From positions 1,594,802 through 1,603,095 of the forward strand of contig CP070700.1 in assembly GCA_020349865.1 (NCBI GenBank): a stretch of 8,294 nucleotides of DNA, written 5' to 3'. The DNA is from Desulfobacteraceae bacterium (lineage in GTDB: Bacteria; Desulfobacterota; DSM-4660; Desulfatiglandales; Desulfatiglandaceae). Of this stretch, positions 1-6,426 are shown in pieces. Each line of letters begins with the position of its first letter. The first letter of the stretch is position 1. The translations under genes and the position numbers were made by a program. The notes under the pieces are model-generated. The model was not told the DNA's origin. It did no database searches and worked only from the letters and a program-made list of their open reading frames with translations.

Positions 1-2
1 GG

Positions 3-971
3 GCTCAAGATAAATATCCCGTGGGCGCCAAAATCACAGGCCGTATCGTGAACCTGAAAGAATACGGTGCCTTTGTGGAGGTGGAAGAAGGCATGGAAGG
101 CCTGATTCATGTGTCTGAAATGTCCTGGACTAGTAAAATCAAGCATCCTTCTCAGATATTGAGCGTCGGCAATATCGTGGAAACCATAGTTTTAAGCCTC
201 GATGTTGCCAAAAAGCGGGTTTCCTTAAGTATGAAGCAGCTTGAGCCAAATCCTTGGGATATCATCGCTGAAAATTATCCTGTCGGGGCCATTATAGAGG
301 GGAAGATAAAGAATATCACTGACTTCGGTATTTTTATCGGCATTGATGAAGGCATAGATGGTCTTGTCCATATATCTGACATCTCATGGACCGAAAAAAT
401 AAACCACCCTTCGAAGCTTTACAAAAAAGGCGACGAAGTGCGGGCAGCTATCCTGGACATTGACAAGGAGAACGAGCGTTTTTCATTGGGAATCAAACAA
501 CTAACGCCAGACCCATGGAATGAAATCCCTGAAAAATATAAGCCCGGCACCCGAGTTTCCGGTACCGTGACCAATATCACCGATTTTGGCCTCTTCGTTG
601 AACTGGAAGAAGGCATTGAGGGCCTCATTCACGTCTCCCAATTACCCAAGGGCAAACAACGCAATCCACTGGAGGGATTTCAGATTAAGGATGAAATACA
701 GGCCGAAGTTGTTAATGTCTCACAAGAGGATAAAAGGATTGGGCTTTCTATTCGAAAACTGAAGGAAAGCTCGGAAAAAGATATGCATAAGAACTACGTG
801 AACAATCAGAAGCAGGCCACGTCCAATATAGGAGAGCTGCTAAAAGAAAAGATGATGCAGTCACAACCTCAAGCTTTACTTGATAGCCAGGAATCAGAAT
901 CGGATACTCAGATTGGACAGGCTGACAGTTCTTCCGCCAAACCACAACCTGAAGAGGCTGATTCCGTTTAA
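3..971 (+). CDS. rpsA: 30S ribosomal protein S1, C-terminal part (5' end outside window)
   Basis: The reading frame is open from base 3, so the gene starts upstream of the window and this is its 3' part. Three S1 RNA-binding domains are visible, at about bases 21-257, 276-518 and 537-764. Each has the pattern G-x-V/I-x-N-x-x-x-[FY]-G-[AIL]-F-V/I followed by EG-x-[ED]-GL-[IV]-H-[VI]-S. The linkers QLEPNPW and QLTPDPW between them are typical of bacterial S1. By comparison with six-domain S1 proteins these are probably domains 4 to 6 (inference). A tail of about 68 residues follows, rich in Q, S and E, with a TSNIGELL segment before a low-complexity end. S1 sits on the small ribosomal subunit and helps bind and unfold mRNA at initiation. 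A GTG at base 21 is an internal valine of the first visible domain and not a start. I see no clear intrinsic terminator just after the stop. Confidence 0.93.
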   Translation, partial: AQDKYPVGAKITGRIVNLKEYGAFVEVEEGMEGLIHVSEMSWTSKIKHPSQILSVGNIVETIVLSLDVAKKRVSLSMKQLEPNPWDIIAENYPVGAIIEGKIKNITDFGIFIGIDEGIDGLVHISDISWTEKINHPSKLYKKGDEVRAAILDIDKENERFSLGIKQLTPDPWNEIPEKYKPGTRVSGTVTNITDFGLFVELEEGIEGLIHVSQLPKGKQRNPLEGFQIKDEIQAEVVNVSQEDKRIGLSIRKLKESSEKDMHKNYVNNQKQATSNIGELLKEKMMQSQPQALLDSQESESDTQIGQADSSSAKPQPEEADSV

Positions 972-1060
972 AGCCGGCAACTGTTAAATAATCCGGGCTA
1001 GGGCAATAACGATATAAAGCGATAACATATACTGGCTTGGGAGAGCCGTCTAAAGTGTAA

Positions 1061-1521
1061 TTTTCTGTTTGGACTGCCAGGAGCATAAAAGTCTTGCACC
1101 CATCAATCCCTCTTTTGGTGGAAGCAGGGCATATTAAAATGGATCTGGGGGAATTGGACGGGATGGAAGCCCAGAATTGGGCTGAACAATATCCTGATTA
1201 TTGTACAATATGTCAGGATGCCCCAGCATCACTAAAAATGCTGGGCGGTGAGCACCTTGAAGAGTTCCAAAGCAGATCCGTTGATGCACTTAACCGAATA
1301 ACTCAGATTTATCCGCCTAAGGGCACTTTGTTGATCTCCAGCCACAATTTTGTAACCCTCACTATAAACTTCTGGCTACTACATCAAGTATGTAATTGAT
1401 TCTATTTGAGGGCGAGCACATGCCGTGGCAAGAAACAAGCCCGAAATGTTGTTGTCTTTCAATCCTCCAGGACAATCCATTACTATTGGATTTTCTTCCT
1501 CTCCTCAGTATTCTTTCTTTT
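1061..1521 (+). pseudogene. Remnant of a histidine phosphatase (phosphoglycerate mutase-like) gene
   Basis: The frame from 1061 to 1399 encodes a stretch typical of the second half of a histidine phosphatase: MDLGELDGMEAQNWAEQYPD (like the family's D-x-GE-x-[ED]-G block), then LGGEHLEEFQSRSVDAL (like GGES...F..R), then LLISSHNFVTLTI (like the catalytic VSHG/HN region). The N-terminal half with the catalytic RHG motif is absent. Only 89 bp separate this frame from the rpsA stop, which leaves no room for it. An in-frame TGA at 1397-1399 breaks the frame, and beyond it the same frame still gives a family-like segment (FYLRAST...KNVVVF-like, here ARNVVVFQSS). It then runs into the MITE-like element at 1522. 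The TTG and GTG codons available as starts lack a convincing ribosome binding site. I read this as a decayed gene whose 5' part was deleted. A small expressed protein from about 1094 to 1399 is less likely. Confidence 0.6.
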
Positions 1522-1536
1522 AACCCAGATTGTGCA
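1522..1536. repeat. Left terminal inverted repeat of MITE-like copy 1
   Basis: AACCCAGATTGTGCA is the exact reverse complement of bases 1685-1699 and closely matches both ends of the second copy. Confidence 0.8.
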
Positions 1537-1684
1537 GTAGAATCCTTAGTGAGGCGCAGAAAACCGCGGCGAAAAGCGTAGTTGGAGCGATTTTGTGACG
1601 TAGGCATATTTATAAATATGGCGAGGAGCAAAATTGGGAAACAAGCGTTGCAGCAAGGATTTTCAAGCCGGAGTAGGAGGCTAA

Positions 1685-1699
1685 TGCACAATCTGGGTT
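1685..1699. repeat. Right terminal inverted repeat of MITE-like copy 1
   Basis: TGCACAATCTGGGTT is identical to the right end of copy 2 (3637-3651) and is the reverse complement of the left end of copy 1. Confidence 0.8.
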
Positions 1700-1779
1700 T
1701 AAGCCTATGCGTAAAGTAGGACTTGCTATCAACTAAAATCTATCATAATTTTTATTCAGTTAGGTTTAAGGGGGTAGTT

Positions 1780-3381
1780 GTGGAGCATTTTTCTTATGAC
1801 GTGTTGGTTGTGGGAAGCGGTGCGGCCGGCCTCCGTGCGGCTATTGCAGCGCGGGAAAAGGGGGCAGAGGTATGCGTAATTTCCAAAGGATCACTTGGAA
1901 AGACGGCTTCCACGATCTTAAGCGGAGGGGCGTTTGCGGGCGCGCAAGAAGGGGACTTTCAAGATACGCATCTTAAACGCACCCTGCAGGCTGGCCGTGG
2001 GATCAGTCAACGGGAACTTGCAGAAATTCTGGCTGAAGAAGGCCCCTTAAGGTTAAAAGAACTTGAGGCATGGGGCGTTAAGGCAGAGATCCAAGATGGT
2101 TATCTTTTCTCAAAAGGTCGCCCCCCGATTTGGGGGGAAGAGATCGTACGTTGCCTTTTAATGAAGACCAAGGCATCTGGAGTCCAGGTCATGGGCGGGC
2201 TTGAGGTAACTCATTTAAAGGCGCAGGAGGGGGCGACCGGTGTTGTTGCGCATTCAGCACTTTCAGGCAACTGGCTCGCATTTAGCTCCAAAGCACTGGT
2301 CCTCGCCACGGGTGGTGCCGGGGCTTTGTTCCTCCGACATGACAATCCCCAGAGGATGTTAGGCGAGGGCTATTTCCTTGCATTGGAGGCTGGAGCCCTA
2401 CTTCAGGATATGGAATTCGTGCAGTTCTATCCGTTGGGGGTTGCCGAGCCCGGACTCCCGTCTTTCTTGATATCCCCTCACTTAGGGGATTTGGGACGGC
2501 TCTTTAACAGCCGCGGGGAGGATATCTTAGAAAAAAATTGCATCCATGAGCGCCCGGCAGCATTGAAAGCCCGTGATAAACTTTCACAGGCCATCTTCAA
2601 AGAAATTTATCGGGAGGTTGAAGAGGTCTTATTGGATCTCAGAGGGCTAACGGAAGAGGAGTGGTGTGCAGATCCCCTTTCCGCTTCGTCACGAATGATT
2701 CTGGGAGAACGATATGGGGCGATACGTCGACCCATCCATGTAGCTCCCATGGCCCACCACACCATGGGGGGCGTAAGAATAGATTCTCAAGGGGCGACCT
2801 CTGCGCCGGGTCTATTCGCTGCCGGGGAGGTTACCGGGGGGCTCCATGGAGCTAACCGCATGGGAGGAAACGCGCTGACAGAGACCCAGGTTTTTGGAGC
2901 CAGGGCCGGGGAAGCGGCAGCGGCTTGGGCGAAAGACAGTGATGATCCTGACAGCCAATTACTCCTTGGGGAGTTAGAAGCGTTTGTTTTAAAGTCCGCG
3001 TCGAACAAAACCAGGTCGAATACAAAACCGAATTCAGCCAGACTCAAAGGAACACTCCGCGAGATCCTTTGGAATGAAGGCGGAATCCTTAGAAACCATC
3101 AAGGGCTCACTCGAGCATTAGATGCGATTAAGGCGATCCAAGCGGAGGCATGCGGGCTAACTCTAGGAGATAACCCGCGGGAGGTTCAGCGAATACAGGA
3201 ACTGCGGTTAGCCTCACAAACAGCCGCTATAATCCTTCAAGGAGCCCTCAGAAGGGAGGAAAGTCGAGGCGCCCATTTTAGGGAGGATTTTCCAGATCAA
3301 GATGATGAAAACTGGCGAGGACACCTCCAAGTGCACCTCTCCCCGAAAGGAGAGCAGATTTGGAACTTTCAAGCCATTTAG
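1780..3381 (+). CDS. FAD-dependent oxidoreductase, fumarate reductase / L-aspartate oxidase family
   Basis: This encodes a 533-residue flavoprotein of the FAD-binding 2 family. I place the start at GTG 1780, because AAGGGGG at 1768-1774 is a strong ribosome binding site 5 bases upstream. A TTG at 1723 would add 19 poorly conserved residues. The dinucleotide-binding motif GSGAAG is at residues 12-17, a second FAD segment LATGGAGALF is at 175-184, and FAAGEVTGGLHGANRMGGNA is at 346-365. The C-terminal domain ends with ESRGAHFREDFP (494-505). The catalytic-type residues R265 (ARD), H326 (AHHTMGG) and R360 (GANR) are kept. The usual QFHPT motif reads QFYPLG (215-220), and the TEALRGEG region reads SPHLGDLG, so the substrate may not be fumarate or aspartate. 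The histidine that binds FAD covalently in membrane fumarate reductases is missing (TASTILSGG), which suggests loosely bound FAD and a soluble enzyme. No iron-sulfur or membrane partner gene is adjacent. The gene is bracketed by two MITE-like copies. nadB is an alternative, but the motif loss argues against it. Confidence 0.85.
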   Translation: MEHFSYDVLVVGSGAAGLRAAIAAREKGAEVCVISKGSLGKTASTILSGGAFAGAQEGDFQDTHLKRTLQAGRGISQRELAEILAEEGPLRLKELEAWGVKAEIQDGYLFSKGRPPIWGEEIVRCLLMKTKASGVQVMGGLEVTHLKAQEGATGVVAHSALSGNWLAFSSKALVLATGGAGALFLRHDNPQRMLGEGYFLALEAGALLQDMEFVQFYPLGVAEPGLPSFLISPHLGDLGRLFNSRGEDILEKNCIHERPAALKARDKLSQAIFKEIYREVEEVLLDLRGLTEEEWCADPLSASSRMILGERYGAIRRPIHVAPMAHHTMGGVRIDSQGATSAPGLFAAGEVTGGLHGANRMGGNALTETQVFGARAGEAAAAWAKDSDDPDSQLLLGELEAFVLKSASNKTRSNTKPNSARLKGTLREILWNEGGILRNHQGLTRALDAIKAIQAEACGLTLGDNPREVQRIQELRLASQTAAIILQGALRREESRGAHFREDFPDQDDENWRGHLQVHLSPKGEQIWNFQAI

Positions 3382-3454
3382 TCCAAGGAGCTCGATGGAG
3401 ATCCGCTGAGGCCAATAACCTCGGAAGATGGAAAGCTCGAGAAGTTTTTATTTC

Positions 3455-3651
3455 AACCCAGATTGTACAATAGAATCCGTAGCGAGGCGCAGAAAACCAA
3501 AGCAAAACGAGCAGTTGGAGCGATTTTGTGACGAAAGCATATTAATAAATATGTCGAGGAGCAACCTGCCAGAGGCGGGTAAAAATCGGGAAACAAGCGT
3601 TGCAGCAAGGATTTTCAAGTCGCAGGAGGAGACTACTGCACAATCTGGGTT
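3455..3651. mobile_element. MITE-like element, copy 2 (197 bp, terminal inverted repeats)
   Basis: This has the same end sequences as copy 1: AACCCAGATTGTACA at 3455-3469 and TGCACAATCTGGGTT at 3637-3651, with one mismatch between the two ends. The first 110 bp align to copy 1 without gaps with about 15 differences, and the last 68 bp with about 6. A 19-bp block (3565-3583) is found only here. The element fills most of the gap between the convergent flavoprotein and surE genes and ends 11 bp from the surE stop codon. Open frames cross it on both strands, but they are not shared as conserved proteins with normal starts, so I treat it as non-coding. Paired ends could fold into a long imperfect hairpin in RNA read from either strand. 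Confidence 0.75.
3565..3583. repeat. 19-bp hairpin-forming insertion inside MITE-like copy 2
   Basis: The block CCTGCCAGAGGCGGGTAAA is absent from copy 1 at the matching site after GAGCAA. CCTGCC can pair with GGCGGG through one T-G wobble around an AGA loop. The same pair of half-sites, CCTGCC and GGCGGG, occurs in the fumarase subunit gap at 5653-5686. It may be a small palindromic repeat unit that has moved into the element. Alternatively it is ancestral and copy 1 lost it. Confidence 0.5.
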
Positions 3652-3662
3652 AAAAATTGGTT

Positions 3663-4430
3663 TCATATACCCCACGAGAGAGGTACACAATACTTCAAAC
3701 GCCTTAATTCTTTCTCGCAGGTGAGATTGTAATGGATGGGCGTAATGGTGATCTTGTTTTCTTTCAAGGCAATGGAATCAGCCTCAGGATTGCCTTCGTC
3801 TATGGGGGTTTCTCCCGAAAGCCAGTAATACACATTTCCTCTTGGGTCACTGCGGCGTTCAAAACGCTCCTCAAATCGAGATGTCCCCTGTCTGGCGAAG
3901 CACACCCCGGCAATCTTTTCCCGGGGGACCGCGGGGATATTGACATTTAATGCTGTTCCGTCTTTAAGTCCACTGTCCATCATAAACCGTATGATCTCCT
4001 TGCTGAATTGGGCTGCAAATCGGAAATCAGGATGTTGCCTGGTATTAAGCGAAATTGCGGCAGACCGCACACCCAGAAATGCCCCTTCTGTGGCTGCAGA
4101 GACCGTCCCGGAATAAAGGATATTCACTCCCACATTGGCCCCCGGATTGATCCCCGAGAGAATAATATCCGGAGGCCTGTCGAGCAATTCTTGTACCGCA
4201 ATCTTTACACAGTCCGCTGGTGTTCCTGTGACAGCATATCCGTAAAATGATCCGTTTTTCTTAACCTCCTGAACCCTTAAAGGTAACGTCAGGGTAATGG
4301 CGTGTCCCACGGCACTCATTTCAGATTCCGGTGCCACAATAGTCAGCTCATGATCAGACTTTAAGGCCTGGAATAACGCAAAAAGACCAGGGGCGTGAAT
4401 GCCGTCATCGTTTGTCAAAAGGATTTTCAT
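3663..4430 (-). CDS. surE: 5'/3'-nucleotidase SurE
   Basis: This encodes a 255-residue SurE, a metal-dependent phosphatase that removes phosphate from nucleoside monophosphates in the cytoplasm and is linked to stationary-phase survival in enterobacteria. The N-terminus MKILLTNDDGIHAPG is diagnostic. The metal ligands sit at the family's usual positions: D8 and D9 in NDDG, S39 in ESEMSAVGH, and N95 in SGINPGANVG. VTGTPADCVK (67-76), YSGTVSAATEGAF and the later LNVNIP segment are also present. The length is normal for the family. The last residues, after RRLKYC, look like an unremarkable variable tail. The ATG at 4428-4430 is the only sensible start, but I see no good ribosome binding site before it. 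An upstream ATG 7 bases away is out of frame. The gene faces the flavoprotein gene, with MITE-like copy 2 between their ends, and is divergent from the fumarase genes. In many bacteria surE sits with pcm or nlpD, and neither is seen here. Confidence 0.95.
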   Translation of the reverse strand: MKILLTNDDGIHAPGLFALFQALKSDHELTIVAPESEMSAVGHAITLTLPLRVQEVKKNGSFYGYAVTGTPADCVKIAVQELLDRPPDIILSGINPGANVGVNILYSGTVSAATEGAFLGVRSAAISLNTRQHPDFRFAAQFSKEIIRFMMDSGLKDGTALNVNIPAVPREKIAGVCFARQGTSRFEERFERRSDPRGNVYYWLSGETPIDEGNPEADSIALKENKITITPIHYNLTCEKELRRLKYCVPLSWGI

Positions 4431-4548
4431 AGTTCATGAATATTTAACTGCTTGATGAATCTTAAAAATTCACCCTTCACGTTTGCCCACGACGGGGGAC
4501 GCAGATATCTCTTTTCGGGAAGAACGATCTATTATTCGCTGCTTTTAT

Positions 4549-4577
4549 TTGCTTCTAACTTTTAACTCCTGTATAGT
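4549..4577 (+). promoter_or_regulatory. Possible sigma-70 type promoter for the fumarase genes
   Basis: TTGCTT at 4549-4554 and TATAGT at 4572-4577 are 17 bp apart. The -10 matches five of six consensus bases but the -35 only three, so this is a weak prediction. It would give a leader of about 160 bases before the fumarase alpha start. Confidence 0.3.
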
Positions 4578-4633
4578 AAGTCCGCGTTCTGAAACCCGGT
4601 ACTGAAAACCAGAAGTATTTCGATGCTTACTAT
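4573..4633. repeat. 8-bp inverted repeat with 45-bp spacing, overlapping the possible -10 box
   Basis: ATAGTAAG (4573-4580) and CTTACTAT (4626-4633) are exact reverse complements. The left arm overlaps the putative -10 box, so a regulator binding both arms could block transcription. In RNA they could close a stem in the leader. Either role is inference, and an 8-bp match can arise by chance. Confidence 0.35.
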
Positions 4634-4743
4634 TCGGCATTCATTTATTACCAATTCCATCAATAGAGAGCTCACATTTACCAACGCACTAACATCTTTC
4701 TAATGATCCACCATCGAAAAGTCAAACCCTATCGGAGGATTTT

Positions 4744-5583
4744 ATGCGCCAGATTTCAACCCAAAGCATCATCGGCGCTGTTAAGGACACAGCAATACGT
4801 GCCAATTTTGAATTGAGCGATGATGTTGTCAATGCACTCAAACATGCCCTAACTTACGAAGAATCACCGGTTGGCAAAGACATTCTGAATCAGTTGATCG
4901 AAAACGCCAACATCGCAAGGGAGGAAAGAATCCCTATTTGCCAGGATACAGGCGTGGCTGTTATATTCGCTGAAATGGGTCAGGAGGTTTCCATTGTCGG
5001 CGGCGATTTTGTATCTGCGCTTGAAGAGGGCATCAGGCAGGGCTACAAAGAAGGTTATCTCCGAAAATCTCTCTGCCACCCCTTTACGAGGAAAAATACA
5101 GGCGATAATACGCCCATCATTGTTCACCTTGATATTGTGCCGGGGGAAGCCCTCAAGATCTGGGTGGTGCCAAAAGGAGGGGGCAGCGAAAATATGAGTC
5201 AGTTATTTATGCTCCCGCCATCTACGGGATGGCCCGGTGTGAAAGAGAGAGTTGTCCAGACAGTGGTTGATGCAGGCCCTAATCCTTGCCCTCCTACCAT
5301 TGTAGGTGTCGGAATTGGCGGTAATTTTGAACAATCAGCCCTGTTGGCAAAAAAATCCCTGCTTCGGCCCCTGGGGAAACAAAATCCCGACCCCGAACAA
5401 AGTGAGATGGAAGACGAACTCCTGAACGAGATCAATAGAACCGGGGTCGGTCCCCAGGGCCTTGGCGGACGCGTGACATCACTCGCGGTTCATCTCCTTA
5501 TGACGCCGTGCCATATTGCCAGTCTTCCTGTGGCAGTAAACATACAATGCCACGCGAGTCGTCATTTGGAGATCGTTCTCTAA
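4744..5583 (+). CDS. Fumarate hydratase (class I) or L-tartrate dehydratase, alpha subunit
   Basis: This encodes 279 residues, the usual size of the separate alpha subunit of two-component class I fumarases (FumA N-terminal half / TtdA type). The protein holds a [4Fe-4S] cluster that binds the substrate and works with the beta subunit to interconvert fumarate and malate (or dehydrate tartrate) in the cytoplasm. The expected cluster cysteines are visible: C66 in RIPICQDTG, C182 in GPNPCPPTIVGVGIGG, and C269 in NIQCHASRH. PFTRKNTGDNTP (113-124) and KGGGSENMS (144-152) are also typical. The start ATG has CGGAGG five bases upstream. The beta subunit gene lies downstream on the same strand but 255 bp away, an unusually long gap for partner subunits. 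Sequence alone does not settle fumarate against tartrate. Fumarase is more likely for a dicarboxylate-metabolising anaerobe. Confidence 0.93.
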   Translation: MRQISTQSIIGAVKDTAIRANFELSDDVVNALKHALTYEESPVGKDILNQLIENANIAREERIPICQDTGVAVIFAEMGQEVSIVGGDFVSALEEGIRQGYKEGYLRKSLCHPFTRKNTGDNTPIIVHLDIVPGEALKIWVVPKGGGSENMSQLFMLPPSTGWPGVKERVVQTVVDAGPNPCPPTIVGVGIGGNFEQSALLAKKSLLRPLGKQNPDPEQSEMEDELLNEINRTGVGPQGLGGRVTSLAVHLLMTPCHIASLPVAVNIQCHASRHLEIVL

Positions 5584-5595
5584 GTTCTTAGATGG

Positions 5596-5810
5596 GATAA
5601 CAGGATGAACATGATATTAATCCGGTAAGCCATTATTATTTGTCTTCAATTGCCTGCCTACCTCATCTCATATCCCGATGGCGGGCAGGTAATCAATGAC
5701 CCCGACGCAAGCGGAAGGGGCATCGAAAAGCATAAAAAAATATAAAATCCAGGACGAACCCTCTTTGGTTAACTGTAAAAAACATCGTTTCATTCCTGTT
5801 TATCCTGTCA
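5596..5810. repeat. Repeat-rich spacer bounded by imperfect inverted repeats
   Basis: TAACAGGATGAAC at 5598-5610 matches the reverse complement of GTTTATCCTGTCA at 5798-5810 in 11 of 13 positions. These arms frame most of the gap between the two fumarase genes. Inside are a CCTGCC...GGCAGG hairpin (5653-5689) and a CCCC...GGGG pair (5700-5703 with 5717-5720). No protein is encoded. The layout suggests that a short repetitive element was inserted between two genes that are usually close together (inference). Confidence 0.45.
5653..5689. repeat. Hairpin with CCTGCC / GGCAGG arms
   Basis: CCTGCC (5653-5658) pairs with GGCAGG (5684-5689). An alternative inner hairpin pairs CCCG (5674-5677) with CGGG (5682-5685). 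The right side contains GGCGGG followed by CAGGTAA, which resembles GGCGGGTAA of the insertion in MITE-like copy 2. Confidence 0.4.
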
Positions 5811-5822
5811 GGAATTTTTTTT
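5792..5822 (+). terminator. Terminator-like hairpin before the fumarase beta gene
   Basis: ATTCCTG (5792-5798) and CAGGAAT (5809-5815) form a 7-bp stem with a 10-base loop. Eight T residues (5815-5822) follow directly. This is the form of an intrinsic terminator, though the stem is short and only partly GC. It lies 16 bases upstream of the chosen beta-subunit start and could reduce or regulate read-through from the alpha gene, or end a short transcript from within the gap. Confidence 0.45.
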
Positions 5823-5838
5823 CATGAGGAAGAAGATT

Positions 5839-6393
5839 ATGAATGAGCTATTTCATCTCAAAACTCCACTCTCATCGGCCGACATAGAGCCGTTACAGTC
5901 CGGCAACCGGATTACTATAACCGGAATTCTTTATACCGCCAGGGATGCTGCCCATCGCAGACTTCTTGAATTGATAAAGGCAGACAAGGAACTCCCCATC
6001 CCCATTGAAGGTCAGGTAATATATTATGTGGGTCCTTCGCCAGCACCACCCGGCAGGGTCATAGGCGCTGCTGGCCCCACTACAAGTTACCGCATGGATC
6101 CCTTTACCCCTAAGCTTCTTGAATTGGGGCTCAAGGGCATGATAGGTAAAGGAAGACGTTCTCAGGAAGTCAAGGAAGCCATGATCAAACACAAGGCCAT
6201 ATATATGGCCGCTATTGGGGGCGCCGGTGCTCTTATGGCCCGGGCAGTTAAGGAAGCCCGCGTGGTGGCCTACGAGGACCTGGGGCCTGAGGCCATTAGA
6301 GAATTAAGGGTGGAAAAGCTGCCCATCATAGTGGTAAACGATACGCGCGGAAACGACCTGTACGCCGACGGCCAAAAAAAATACCAGTTGTGA
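5839..6393 (+). CDS. Fumarate hydratase (class I) or L-tartrate dehydratase, beta subunit
   Basis: This encodes 184 residues, the normal length of a separate beta subunit (FumA C-terminal half / TtdB type). It pairs with the alpha subunit to complete the active site and does not itself hold the iron-sulfur cluster. Recognisable blocks are GILYTARDAAHRRL (29-42), YVGPSPAPPGRVIGAAGPTT (63-82) continuing as SYRMD, IGKGRRS (102-108), the glycine-rich YMAAIGGAGALMA segment, and EDLGPEAIRELRVEKLPIIV near the end. I chose ATG 5839 because AGGA at 5827-5830 lies 8 bases upstream. An in-frame ATG at 5824 has only the T-run before it and would add five residues. The gene ends 33 bp before the next start on the same strand and may be transcribed with it. 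The distance from the alpha gene and the hairpin between them are unusual. Confidence 0.92.
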   Translation: MNELFHLKTPLSSADIEPLQSGNRITITGILYTARDAAHRRLLELIKADKELPIPIEGQVIYYVGPSPAPPGRVIGAAGPTTSYRMDPFTPKLLELGLKGMIGKGRRSQEVKEAMIKHKAIYMAAIGGAGALMARAVKEARVVAYEDLGPEAIRELRVEKLPIIVVNDTRGNDLYADGQKKYQL

Positions 6394-6426
6394 TGATCCA
6401 ACACCAATCGTCAGGGGGCAGTGGTT

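Larger units (their letters stand above)
1522..1699. mobile_element. MITE-like element, copy 1 (178 bp, terminal inverted repeats)
   Basis: The element begins AACCCAGATTGTGCA (1522-1536) and ends with its exact reverse complement (1685-1699). The similarity extends inward to about 24 bp with three mismatches. The body is non-coding in appearance and holds no transposase. A second copy lies at 3455-3651 in the same orientation. By eye the two share about 88% of 178 aligned positions, the second having one extra 19-bp block. A short element with matching inverted ends and a dispersed second copy fits a non-autonomous transposable element mobilised in trans. The left flank reads TTT before the repeat and the right flank reads TAA after it, and I see no clear target duplication. 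It lies between the phosphatase remnant and the flavoprotein gene, so its insertion may have removed the end of the former. Confidence 0.75.
4431..4743. other. Divergent spacer between surE and the fumarase alpha gene
   Basis: This 313-bp stretch holds no credible gene on either strand. It must carry the start signals of surE (leftward) and of the fumarase genes (rightward). Two things stand out: a possible promoter at 4549-4577 and an 8-bp inverted repeat with arms at 4573-4580 and 4626-4633. The end nearest the fumarase gene has a good ribosome binding site (CGGAGG, 4733-4738). I see no riboswitch or tRNA. Confidence 0.6.

Noticed and set aside
972..1060. Terminator after rpsA
   Set aside because: AGCCGG and CCGGGCT can pair only with a bulge, and no T-run follows.
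748..1086. Minus-strand frame overlapping the rpsA 3' end
   Set aside because: It is antisense to the S1 coding region, with no recognisable motif and no good start.
1396..1581. Short plus-strand frame running from the phosphatase remnant into copy 1
   Set aside because: It starts with TTG without a binding site, is cysteine-rich, and crosses the element border, so it is a chance frame.
1362..1691. Minus-strand frame across MITE-like copy 1, with a similar frame in copy 2 (3448-3690)
   Set aside because: Both share an IFINM...SQNRSN...FLRL...QSGLK pattern, but only because the repeat DNA is shared. They start outside the element, differ in frame layout, and lack ribosome binding sites.
1723..1779. 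Longer start of the flavoprotein at TTG 1723
   Set aside because: The added residues precede the conserved YDVLVVGSG start and there is a much better ribosome binding site for GTG 1780.
1780..3381. Calling the flavoprotein nadB (L-aspartate oxidase)
   Set aside because: The QFHPT and TEALRGEG signatures of NadB are missing and no other NAD synthesis gene is nearby.
3732..4250. Open frames on the plus strand opposite surE (3732-3950 and 4008-4250)
   Set aside because: They lie fully inside the clearly conserved surE gene on the other strand and show no family features.
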